Source: AEGEAN-183 sp964002385
GTDB taxonomy: Bacteria > Pseudomonadota > Gammaproteobacteria > Magnimaribacterales > Magnimaribacteraceae
DNA: 20,457 nucleotides
Reading direction: 5' to 3'
Assembly (NCBI GenBank): GCA_964002385.1
Contig: CAXFFS010000017.1
Location: 1-20,457, forward strand
Shown here: positions 7,047 through 14,196 of the stretch, piece after piece
Numbering within the stretch: position 1 is the stretch's first letter
Layout of the letters: the number at the start of each line of letters is the position of its first letter
Program-made: the position numbers and the translations under genes
The notes under the pieces: generated by a model
Seen by the model: the letters and a program-made list of their open reading frames with translations, nothing else
What the model was told of the DNA's origin: nothing
Database searches by the model: none

Positions 7047-8925
7047 TTGCTAAATCTCCTTTTTCTTCAAGCCACTCTTTTCTGGCACTAGCACCTTTTT
7101 TGGATAACAACATATCCATTGTTTTTAAAGACTTATCGCCTTTCTTAACCGTTAATTGAATCAATCTTCTTGATCCAGGAATCATAGTTGTTTCTCTTAA
7201 CTGAGAAGCATTCATTTCTGCTAACCCCTTGAACCGCTGAATCCCTATTTTTGTTTTCTTTTTTGTACTTTTTAATTTCTTAATCAACGCATCCTTTTCC
7301 TTATCGTCCAAGGCATAAAAAACATCTTTACCTTGATCGATGCGATAAAGAGGAGGCATCGCTACATAGATTCTTCCACTTTCAACTAATGGCCTAAAAT
7401 GTTTCAAAAATAAAGCGCAGAGAAGCGCGGCAATATGGTAACCGTCTGGATCAGCATCAGCTAAAATACAGACTTTGCCATATCTTAACTTGTCTAAATC
7501 ATTTGAGCCTGGCTCAACCCCTAAAGCTATAGAAATATTGTGTACTTCTTGAGAACTTAAAATTTCTCCAGTTTCCACTTCCCAGGTATTCAATATCTTG
7601 CCGCCTAGAGGCATAACGGCCTGGAAAATCCTATCACGGGCCTGTTTTGCTGAACCCCCTGCCGAGTCTCCTTCCACTAAGAACAATTCCCCTTCTTCAA
7701 AATCATCTGTGGTGCAATCAGTTAGCTTTCCAGGTAACACAGGACCTGAAGTTATTTTTTTTCTGGTTACTTTTTTACTAGCCTGTTGTCTCTTTTGAGC
7801 ATTGCTAATAGATAGTTGAGCTATCTCTTCCCCTTCATCGGTATGTTGGTTTAACCAGAGACTAAAGGCATCCTTTACGATGGTTGAAATAAATACCGTA
7901 ACTTCTTTTGAAGAAAGTCTTTCTTTAGTTTGCCCTGTAAATTGCGGGTCTTTCAATTTTGCTGACAGAATAGAACTGCAATTCACCCATATATCCTCAG
8001 CAGTTAATTTGATTCCTCTTGGAATGAGATTGCGGAAATCACAAAATTCTTTCAGTGCATCGGTTAAACCTGAACGTAACCCATTAACATGTGTGCCTCC
8101 TTGAATGGTGGGAATTAAATTTACATAGCTCTCTGAAATAGGATTCTCAATACCTTGAACCCATTGGATAGCCCAAGTCATTCCTCCGTCTTCGGTCATA
8201 TGCTCTCCCTCGAAAGGCTCTGAAGGAATGAGCTCACCTCCTTTGTTACTATTTAGGAGATAAGCAGCTAAACCTTCCAGAAAACACCAACTTTCTTTGT
8301 TGCCTGTAGATTCGTCTGTAAAAGTTATAGTTAAACCTGGACACAAAACAGCCTTGGCCTTTAAGGCTAAAATTAATTGATTAACTGAAATATTTACAGA
8401 ATCAAAAAAGTTTGGGTCAGGCAAGAAAGTTACTTTTGTTCCTGTATTTTTTTTACCTACTTTATCAACCTCTTTTAGGTCCTTAGATTTTTCACTGTTC
8501 TTAAATTCAATTAGATACTTTTTTCCACCTCGTTTTATTTCTGCAGAAAGCTTACTTGAAAGAGCATTAACTACAGAAACACCAACTCCGTGCAAACCCC
8601 CTGAAAACTTATAATCTAAATTAGAAAACTTTGCCCCGGCATGCAGTCGAGAAAAAATTAACTCCACACCTGGAATCCCTTCTTCAGGATGAACATCAAC
8701 TGGCATTCCCCTTCCATCATCTACAACACTTAAAGATCCATCTTTATAAAGTTGAACATCTATTTTTGTTGCATAACCTGCAAGTGCTTCATCAACACTG
8801 TTGTCTATAACTTCTAAAGCGAGATGGTTAGGCCTTGAGGTCTCGGTATACATTCCCGGCCTCTTGCGAACCGGATCTAATCCAGAAAGGACTTCAATAG
8901 ATTCTGCGGTATATTCTCTAACCAT
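7039..8925 (-). CDS. parE: DNA topoisomerase IV subunit B (ParE)
   Basis: A 628-residue ATPase subunit of topoisomerase IV (E. coli ParE is about 630). GHKL ATPase motifs are EVIDNSVDEALAG (Glu38 the base, Asn42 for Mg), DDGRGMP (69-75) and GGLHGVGVSVVNALS (109-123). The TOPRIM domain has LVEGDSAGGSA (Glu418, Asp420) and ADADPDG (Asp490, Asp492, Asp494). The stretch GKILNTWEV and the short length without a GyrB insertion identify ParE rather than GyrB. Residue 441, Arg or Lys in the relatives I remember (PLRGKILN), is Gly here. It is the first gene of a parE-parC-thioesterase operon and diverges from the exported propeller gene; only 39 bases lie between the two start codons. Confidence 0.98.
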   Translation of the reverse strand: MVREYTAESIEVLSGLDPVRKRPGMYTETSRPNHLALEVIDNSVDEALAGYATKIDVQLYKDGSLSVVDDGRGMPVDVHPEEGIPGVELIFSRLHAGAKFSNLDYKFSGGLHGVGVSVVNALSSKLSAEIKRGGKKYLIEFKNSEKSKDLKEVDKVGKKNTGTKVTFLPDPNFFDSVNISVNQLILALKAKAVLCPGLTITFTDESTGNKESWCFLEGLAAYLLNSNKGGELIPSEPFEGEHMTEDGGMTWAIQWVQGIENPISESYVNLIPTIQGGTHVNGLRSGLTDALKEFCDFRNLIPRGIKLTAEDIWVNCSSILSAKLKDPQFTGQTKERLSSKEVTVFISTIVKDAFSLWLNQHTDEGEEIAQLSISNAQKRQQASKKVTRKKITSGPVLPGKLTDCTTDDFEEGELFLVEGDSAGGSAKQARDRIFQAVMPLGGKILNTWEVETGEILSSQEVHNISIALGVEPGSNDLDKLRYGKVCILADADPDGYHIAALLCALFLKHFRPLVESGRIYVAMPPLYRIDQGKDVFYALDDKEKDALIKKLKSTKKKTKIGIQRFKGLAEMNASQLRETTMIPGSRRLIQLTVKKGDKSLKTMDMLLSKKGASARKEWLEEKGDLANG

Positions 8926-8938
8926 TGAGGTTTTCGCG

Positions 8939-8945
8939 TATTATA
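8939..8945. promoter_or_regulatory. Possible bidirectional -10 between parE and 8965 gene
   Basis: TATTATA in the 39-base divergent gap gives TATAAT on the minus strand (8945-8940) for parE and TATTAT on the plus strand (8939-8944) for the propeller gene. The parE leader would be about 8 bases long. I find no matching -35 for either direction, so this is a tentative call. Confidence 0.35.
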
Positions 8946-8964
8946 CAGGTAGTCAGTAGGGTAA

Positions 8965-10020
8965 ATGTCGAAGAAATTATTTTTTACTTATTGTTTATTT
9001 TTACTTATCACAGGATTTGCTAAAGAAGGGAAAGAGTTGGAAGTAAAGGTAGTCAAATGGGAAGATGGATTAATAATCCCTCCAGGAATAACTAAAGAAG
9101 TTGGTGACAATGTACAAGGCCCTTCATTAATCAAAGTACCCGACTGGTTAGATAACCCCTTAGGTAATTATTATCTCTATTTTGCTGACCATAAAGGCGA
9201 CCATATTAGATTAGCCTATTCAGACCATCTTGACGGTCCATGGAGGATTCATGCAGGAGGATCTTTAAAGCTTGAGCAATCCAAATTGCTTTTAAAAATA
9301 CCTGATGAACCTGAAAATTTTGATGCTTCCAAATTCACTGTTAGTGGCTACAAGCCTCATCCTGATCAAGCACATGCTATCCCAACAAGAATTGATGACA
9401 TGACGATACCCCATATTGCTTCACCAGATGTTCATGTGGATGAAGCCAGGCAAGAAATTATTATGTATTACCATGGATTGGAAAAATTTGGACTTCAACA
9501 AACGAGAGTAGCTACTTCAACAGACGGTATATTTTTTTCTTCAAGAGATAAGATCGTTGGTTGGCCCTATTTCAGGGCCTTTTCATACAAAGGAAAAGAC
9601 TACGCAATGTCCATGCCAGGCATTTTTTATGAAAGGAAGGGAGGTATTGAAGAATTTGAAATTATTCACCGACTGTTTGATGACAAAATGAGACATGCTG
9701 CTCTTCTAGTCCACTTCGATACGCTGTTAATTTTTTATAGCAATGTAGGTGATAATCCAGAGAGCATCTTGCTTTCAACCATAAATCTTAAAAAGAACCC
9801 TGATGAGTGGAACGCAACTGAACCAGTAGAAGTTTTGAGGCCTGAGAAGGAATGGGAAGGAGGTAACTTGCCCTTGCAGCCCTCTTCTAGGAGTGCAATT
9901 AATATACCTGTTAATCAAGTACGCGATCCCGCTGTTTTTGAAGAAAATGGAAAATTTTATCTCCTCTATTCAGTTCGAGGAGAGAATGGTATTGCCATTG
10001 CTGATTTACTTATAAATTAG
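8965..10020 (+). CDS. Exported beta-propeller protein, distantly GH43-like
   Basis: A 351-residue protein with an N-terminal signal peptide (basic MSKK, hydrophobic 5-18, possible cleavage after GFA at 19), so it is probably periplasmic or secreted. Repeated blocks such as GNYYLYFADHKGDHIRLAYS (67-86), SPDVHVDEARQEIIMYYHG (153-171) and VRDPAVFEENGKFYLLYSVRG (319-339) are those of five-bladed propellers of the GH43/GH32/GH62 kind, one blade per block. GH43 enzymes need an Asp in the first blade, usually in a DPS context; the matching place here reads QGPS (51-54), so classical glycosidase activity is doubtful. Start ATG has AGGG a few bases upstream. It is a single gene divergent from parE. 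It could bind or cut a polysaccharide, or have an unrelated role. Confidence 0.75.
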   Translation: MSKKLFFTYCLFLLITGFAKEGKELEVKVVKWEDGLIIPPGITKEVGDNVQGPSLIKVPDWLDNPLGNYYLYFADHKGDHIRLAYSDHLDGPWRIHAGGSLKLEQSKLLLKIPDEPENFDASKFTVSGYKPHPDQAHAIPTRIDDMTIPHIASPDVHVDEARQEIIMYYHGLEKFGLQQTRVATSTDGIFFSSRDKIVGWPYFRAFSYKGKDYAMSMPGIFYERKGGIEEFEIIHRLFDDKMRHAALLVHFDTLLIFYSNVGDNPESILLSTINLKKNPDEWNATEPVEVLRPEKEWEGGNLPLQPSSRSAINIPVNQVRDPAVFEENGKFYLLYSVRGENGIAIADLLIN

Positions 10021-10100
10021 AAAATTCCTTAATTTGTCACTAATTAGGATCAGAAAAGACTAATAATACATAGGCTTTCACAATATATTCATATAATCTA

Positions 10101-10129
10101 TTTATATATATAAATATAAATGATATAAT
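10101..10129 (+). promoter_or_regulatory. Sigma70-type extended -10 promoter for the 51-residue gene
   Basis: TTTATA (10101-10106, 4 of 6 matches to the -35 consensus), a 17-base spacer and a perfect extended -10, TGATATAAT (10121-10129). Transcription would begin near 10136 and leave a leader of about 39 bases before the ATG at 10175. The surrounding 10081-10150 is extremely AT-rich and has two further TATAAT copies (10092-10097 and 10145-10150). Apart from this promoter and the small gene, the 347-base gap from 10021 to 10367 holds nothing I recognise. Confidence 0.5.
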
Positions 10130-10174
10130 GATTTTGTTCCTTTTTATAATAAACAAACTAATAAACTTACAAAA

Positions 10175-10330
10175 ATGACAGATCGGTCTCTACAAGAAAA
10201 GCGTAAATATAGAATTGGTCCTAAAGATTTTAAAAGAAATTCTAGAGCTAAAAGAGCTACAGATAGGGCTATTAATTTTATCTTCGTTTCTATGCTATCT
10301 TCAATGGCATTTATGATTTCTTATTTATAA
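10175..10330 (+). CDS. Small basic tail-anchored membrane protein, 51 residues, unrecognised
   Basis: An ATG-to-TAA frame of 51 codons in an otherwise empty gap. Residues 1-31 are very basic (Arg/Lys at 4, 9-11, 13, 17, 20-21, 24, 26-27, 31), and residues 33-51 form one hydrophobic segment ending almost at the C-terminus (INFIFVSMLSSMAFMISYL). This is the profile of a small single-pass protein whose charged part would stay in the cytoplasm, possibly touching nucleic acid or phospholipid. A good extended -10 promoter lies about 45 bases upstream. The Shine-Dalgarno is poor (ACAAAA before ATG). I do not recognise the family. The basic-then-hydrophobic bipartition argues against a chance frame, but expression is not proved. 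Confidence 0.5.
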   Translation: MTDRSLQEKRKYRIGPKDFKRNSRAKRATDRAINFIFVSMLSSMAFMISYL

Positions 10331-10367
10331 ATATAACTTTCTAAGTTCATAGAATATTTTATTAATA

Positions 10368-10823
10368 CTACCCCTGCTCCCTTAGCAAAGTTAATAAATG
10401 GCTTACCTTTCTATGGCCATGCATTACTCGTAAGATCTTCCAAGAATCTTTTAAAGCAACTAGATTTTGTTCAGCTTCAAAATAAGCTTGAACTCTTACT
10501 AGTAAACCTCTATACCTCTGATTTAACTCATCAAGACTAGACACCTTGTACTTAAGATTTTTTTCTTGGATAAGAAAATCTACATCTTGATTAAGTTTTT
10601 TATCTTTAATACTTTTAAGGTACTTTTTTAGAAATTCTTTAGTCATATTATTTTCTTCAATAAGATTTTCTACTGCTTCATCTAAATCCATAGAAGCCAA
10701 TAAAAGTAATGTACCCCAAGAATTTAGTCTTGATTGCTCATACTCATCTTTTAATAGAGGAGAAAATCTTTGAATTAATTCTTGAGCTAAAGTTTGTAAT
10801 GTCTTGTTTATCTCAGGTTTCAT
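10368..10823 (-). CDS. Small helical protein paired with APH-fold kinase (LvaB-like role inferred)
   Basis: A 151-residue, nearly all-helical, charged soluble protein with no recognised catalytic motif. The ATG at 10823 lies 4 bases after the kinase stop; the same frame extends to a TTG at 10844 inside the kinase gene (158 residues), but the ATG is the better start. The N-terminal stretch LQTLAQELIQRF...YEQSRLNSWGTLLLLASMDLDEAVENL (about residues 9-54) recalls the small helical proteins encoded next to APH-fold kinases in proteobacterial acyl-CoA clusters, such as LvaB beside LvaA in Pseudomonas putida, where the small protein is needed by the kinase. That likeness is from memory of pattern and position, not an alignment. 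It is the last gene of the peroxiredoxin-P450 operon. If not a kinase partner, its role is unknown. Confidence 0.7.
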   Translation of the reverse strand: MKPEINKTLQTLAQELIQRFSPLLKDEYEQSRLNSWGTLLLLASMDLDEAVENLIEENNMTKEFLKKYLKSIKDKKLNQDVDFLIQEKNLKYKVSSLDELNQRYRGLLVRVQAYFEAEQNLVALKDSWKILRVMHGHRKVSHLLTLLREQG

Positions 10824-10827
10824 AGCT

Positions 10828-11853
10828 TTACAGTAAGGATTCAAGCTTATCTAAAATAATTTCTGTATGTATATCGCCTGGTACCCAAGCTGAGAAAAGA
10901 TTTACTGGGTCTGTATTACTTCCAGTAGAAAATTCGTGTCCTGCTGATATCCAAATAGCCAACCCTTTCACACAAGCAAAAAGTTCCCACCAAAACAGGG
11001 AATCTTTATTTATTTCTATTTTGCTTTCCTGGGCCCAAATATCTAAAGCTTCTTCTCTTGGTATTAAATAAGCTGGAGTTTCTTTCTTTTCCCAACACCA
11101 AATCTCTGATAAAGCCCATCCTAAATCCTCTAAAGGGTCACCGATGTGGGCCATTTCCCAATCAAGTATTCCTATAATCTGTTTTCCTTCAAATAAAAAA
11201 TTTCCATTCCTGTAATCACCGTGAACAATACTTAACCTAGTTGCAGGTAAAGGTTCAGATCTTTGCAACTGCCTGATTGCTGCTTCAAGTATGGGTTCCA
11301 CTCCAAGAGAATCTTTGCGAATAACCTCTACCCAATATTCCAACTGCTCTTTTCCACAATTATTTAAAGTCTTTTCTTTTGAAAGTTCTCTTAATTTAGA
11401 GTTTGATAAATCATGAGAAGCTATTTTTCCAAGAATCTCCCAAAACTGTTGGCCTATTTCAGCCTCATGGGGGATGTAAGCGTCCTTATCAAAGGGGCTC
11501 GCGACCTTCCCAGGTAATTCTTCCATCACCATAAAAGGTGCCCCTAATACATCAGAAGATTCTTCAAGGGCTACAAGTGTTGGAACAGGCACTTCTGTCT
11601 CCTGAAAATCAGAATAAGCAAAATATTCTGTTTTTTGGTCAGTTTCTATAAGAGAGCTGTTCTGAGATCTGCGATAAATAAAGTTAACAGTGTTTTGGTC
11701 TTCATCTTTTAATGCAACGCGATAAGTTTCCCTTGAAGCCCCACCAAAAATTCTTTGAATACTTAAGAATGAAAATTTTTTTTTAAGTTTCTTGGATAAA
11801 AAAACTGAAAATTCTTGTCCTAAGATTTTATCTTGTTTTGTGCCATGAATCAT
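10828..11853 (-). CDS. APH-fold kinase (ACAD10/ACAD11 kinase-domain / LvaA type)
   Basis: A 341-residue member of the aminoglycoside phosphotransferase/choline kinase fold. A glycine-rich loop lies at GGASRETYRV (37-46), the hinge at FMVMEELPG (107-115), the catalytic loop at HGDYRNGNFLF (211-221; Asp213 base, Asn218 Mg ligand) and the metal-binding ILDWEMAHIGDP (229-240). This HGDYRxGN / DWE form is that of the stand-alone kinases and the N-terminal domain of human ACAD10/11, not of antibiotic-resistance enzymes. Known relatives phosphorylate hydroxyacyl-CoAs (LvaA on 4-hydroxyvaleryl-CoA). The ATG overlaps the preceding stop in an ATGA, so it is translationally coupled to the CrtC-like gene. 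With the P450 upstream, a hydroxylated lipid or terpenoid acid, as free acid or CoA ester, is an inferred substrate. Confidence 0.88.
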   Translation of the reverse strand: MIHGTKQDKILGQEFSVFLSKKLKKKFSFLSIQRIFGGASRETYRVALKDEDQNTVNFIYRRSQNSSLIETDQKTEYFAYSDFQETEVPVPTLVALEESSDVLGAPFMVMEELPGKVASPFDKDAYIPHEAEIGQQFWEILGKIASHDLSNSKLRELSKEKTLNNCGKEQLEYWVEVIRKDSLGVEPILEAAIRQLQRSEPLPATRLSIVHGDYRNGNFLFEGKQIIGILDWEMAHIGDPLEDLGWALSEIWCWEKKETPAYLIPREEALDIWAQESKIEINKDSLFWWELFACVKGLAIWISAGHEFSTGSNTDPVNLFSAWVPGDIHTEIILDKLESLL

Positions 11854-12941
11854 TTAGCTAGATCTAGAATGTCCTGAAAATTACTTGGCTTATGTCTGCC
11901 AATAAGCAACTGCTCTAAAACACCGCAGCCTTCTGTTGTTGTCCCTTCTTCAGTAATCTCGATTTTACTGATTGCCTGAATATGTAAAAAAGGTGGATCA
12001 TGAGGATCACTTTTTAAATCATAAAAGTCATAATGACTTTCATTTTCACCTTTAAAGTGACCGTGACCCCATTCAGGATGCATATAACCTAAACCACACA
12101 TAAACATGTTGTATTTTGGTTCAATAACTGTCTTGACTTGAGTTCCGTCTGAACTTTCTGCTACAAAGGTTGCTTTTGAAACCCTTCTAGTTCCGGGTTT
12201 ATAAATCACTTCCTTTGAAAGATTAACTAAGACATCTGTTTGCTTTTTTTGAATAACGGCGTGACTACTAATTGGATTTCCTTTTTCATCATCTACAAAG
12301 AAGGTATGGCTAGCAAATTCTTTGAAGTTAGCAGGACACCACAGCCAGTAGAATTGCGGTATTTGTGCTGGAGACAAAGGTTGGCTATCTGGTAACCCTA
12401 CAGGCCTTATTCCCCAAGACCTGTCCCTTGAACCCATATAGGTTTCTGGTTCAATTATTATTTGTTCCTCTTGGAACCCAATTTTTCCTTTCCATCTTCC
12501 GTGTTGTGTCAGCCTGGTGCTATCCATAGTTATTCGTGGACCGGATTTCATTGTCATCCTTGGCTCCTGCATTGCTTCAAACCTAGAATTAAAGGTTAAA
12601 TCTACAAAAAAGTTTTTCTCTTTATCCTCTACACAAACCCTAAGTTCTTTTAAAGGCTCTATGACCTGAACCTCTAAAGCACCTACTTTGGTATTAAGCC
12701 TCTCTTGGTCAAGGATTCTCGAATATCTGTAATTGTGTTGAATGCCTTCATAAACAAAAACAAAAGACCCATCCATAATATTTAGATTAGGGTAAACACA
12801 TAGCGCGACAGCGAAAAAGATATCACCTTCTTGGTTATACCCGTTGAAAAAATACCTGTCATAGAAATTTCTTTCGCTACCAACTTCTGAAACAGGTATT
12901 GGGAGCTGATGAATAGGATAATCGTCTGCTTTGGTTAACAT
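11850..12941 (-). CDS. CrtC/AttH-like beta-barrel protein of P450-kinase cluster
   Basis: A 363-residue soluble protein without a signal peptide, rich in beta strands and aromatic residues. The block ETYMGSRDRSWGIRPVG (166-182), the following FYWLWCPANF (197-206) and the late GYMHPEWGHG recall the CrtC (hydroxyneurosporene synthase)/AttH lipocalin-like family and the DUF7064/DUF7065-type proteins often seen beside P450s in lipid- or steroid-using bacteria. CrtC itself hydrates a double bond of a carotenoid; other members are poorly known, so hydratase activity is only a possibility. It starts 10 bases after the P450 stop, with AAAGG just upstream of the ATG, and its stop overlaps the kinase start by 4 bases. 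Position argues that it acts on the same substrate as the P450, perhaps as a hydrophobic-ligand binder. Confidence 0.6.
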   Translation of the reverse strand: MLTKADDYPIHQLPIPVSEVGSERNFYDRYFFNGYNQEGDIFFAVALCVYPNLNIMDGSFVFVYEGIQHNYRYSRILDQERLNTKVGALEVQVIEPLKELRVCVEDKEKNFFVDLTFNSRFEAMQEPRMTMKSGPRITMDSTRLTQHGRWKGKIGFQEEQIIIEPETYMGSRDRSWGIRPVGLPDSQPLSPAQIPQFYWLWCPANFKEFASHTFFVDDEKGNPISSHAVIQKKQTDVLVNLSKEVIYKPGTRRVSKATFVAESSDGTQVKTVIEPKYNMFMCGLGYMHPEWGHGHFKGENESHYDFYDLKSDPHDPPFLHIQAISKIEITEEGTTTEGCGVLEQLLIGRHKPSNFQDILDLAK

Positions 12942-12951
12942 TAACCTTTGC

Positions 12952-14190
12952 TTAAATTCTGACTTTTAAATGAGAAATACCATCGAGGAAATTAGATGGG
13001 ATTCTCGTTGGTTCTGAAATAACTTCTATATTGGGAAAACGTGCTAATAACTCTTCATAGAGAATCTTTATTTGTAGCTTCCCAAGCCGATGCCCTAAAC
13101 ACAGATGTTGACCTGCACCAAAGGCTATATGCTTCGCCGCATCCTCTCTGTCTACCTTAAAGAGATGAGCATCTTTAAAAACTTCTTCGTCTCTATTTGC
13201 TGCTCCGTACCACAAAATAAGCTTATCCCCTTTTTTTATTGATTGACCTCTTATTTCAGTGTCGCAAGCAGCAGTTCTTCTCATATAGATAACTGAACTC
13301 ACCCAGCGAAGCATTTCATCAGCAGCATTAGACATTAAACTTGGATCATTTATTAATTTTTGTCTCTCCTCAGGGTTCTGACTCAAAGCTATTAAGCCAC
13401 CTGTTATGGTGTTACGAGTAGTTTCATTTCCAGCAATTACCATTAACAGCATAAAGCCATCTAACAGCTCTTGCGGTAATCCTTCTCCCTCAACCTCAGT
13501 ATTAGCAACAAGACTCATTAAGTCATCTGTTGGATTCTTGCGCCTTTCCTCGATCATATCCCTACCCATTTTGAAAAGCTCCATGTAATTAACCCATATC
13601 TCTATGGCATTATCTGGATTTTGACTTGAGGAAGCGTCTGTCAGTTTATTAACTATTTCTCTTACTCTTTGTCTTTGAGACTCCTCTATTCCCATCATTT
13701 CACACAAAACCCATAAAGGGATCTTCTCTGATATTTCAGTTACAAAGTCAAACTCCTTTTGTTTGGATGCCTCATCAAGCAATTCTTTAACTTTATTTCT
13801 TAATCCATCTTCCATATCCTTTAAAGACCTTGGGCTAAATTTAGGTGAAACCATCTTTCTATAAACAGTGTGTTGTGGTGGATCCATGGCAATCATATTG
13901 CTAACTAATGCTGCGGTGGCTGCTGGATCAGCGACTTCAGGATCTCCATAAGTCATTAAAATACCAGGCTGGGAGGAAGAAAATGTCTGCGGATCTTTTG
14001 AAACCCTTACTATGTCGTCGTGCTTAGTTAGAGCCCAGAACCCATCTTCAAAGGGGAGATATTCTTCATGCCAATAGACAGGAGCTTCTTTTCTTAATCT
14101 CGTGAAAATGTCGTGAGGTTGTCCATTGACAAAGGTTTCCCAGCGGTCTAATTCACATACTTGACCTATGTCATAAACTGGTTTTGACAT
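12952..14190 (-). CDS. Cytochrome P450 (soluble bacterial type)
   Basis: A 412-residue cytosolic P450 of the usual bacterial length, with no membrane anchor. The heme loop is FGAGQHLCLGHRLG (357-370) with Cys364 as the thiolate ligand; the oxygen-activating I helix is AGNETTRN (253-260); ExxR is Glu292 and Arg295 in DEMLRW; DPPQHTVYR (103-111) is the C-helix motif. The ending IPSNFLDGISHLKVRI resembles the CYP125/CYP142-like bacterial groups that hydroxylate steroid side chains, alkanes or terpenoids, but I cannot assign the subfamily. No ferredoxin or ferredoxin reductase gene is in the window, so electrons must come from elsewhere. It starts 6 bases after the peroxiredoxin stop with no Shine-Dalgarno of its own, suggesting translational coupling, and leads into CrtC-like, kinase and helical-protein genes. 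Confidence 0.95.
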   Translation of the reverse strand: MSKPVYDIGQVCELDRWETFVNGQPHDIFTRLRKEAPVYWHEEYLPFEDGFWALTKHDDIVRVSKDPQTFSSSQPGILMTYGDPEVADPAATAALVSNMIAMDPPQHTVYRKMVSPKFSPRSLKDMEDGLRNKVKELLDEASKQKEFDFVTEISEKIPLWVLCEMMGIEESQRQRVREIVNKLTDASSSQNPDNAIEIWVNYMELFKMGRDMIEERRKNPTDDLMSLVANTEVEGEGLPQELLDGFMLLMVIAGNETTRNTITGGLIALSQNPEERQKLINDPSLMSNAADEMLRWVSSVIYMRRTAACDTEIRGQSIKKGDKLILWYGAANRDEEVFKDAHLFKVDREDAAKHIAFGAGQHLCLGHRLGKLQIKILYEELLARFPNIEVISEPTRIPSNFLDGISHLKVRI

Positions 14191-14196
14191 AGTTAA

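Noticed and set aside
10027..10048. CCTTAATT/AATTAGG imperfect repeat after the propeller gene as a terminator
   Set aside because: The stem needs a bulge, is AT-rich, and is followed by ATCAGAAAAG rather than T residues.
10339..10354. TTCTA-N6-TAGAA hairpin after the 51-residue gene as a terminator
   Set aside because: The 5-bp stem has one G-C pair and only an interrupted T stretch follows; too weak to call.
10824..10844. TTG start adding seven residues to the small helical protein
   Set aside because: An ATG at 10823 sits 4 bases after the kinase stop, the common spacing in this operon; the TTG would need a 17-base overlap.
10828..11853. Aminoglycoside-resistance phosphotransferase
   Set aside because: The APH fold is shared, but the ACAD10/LvaA-like motif forms and the P450 operon context point to a metabolic kinase; no mobile element or resistance gene is nearby.
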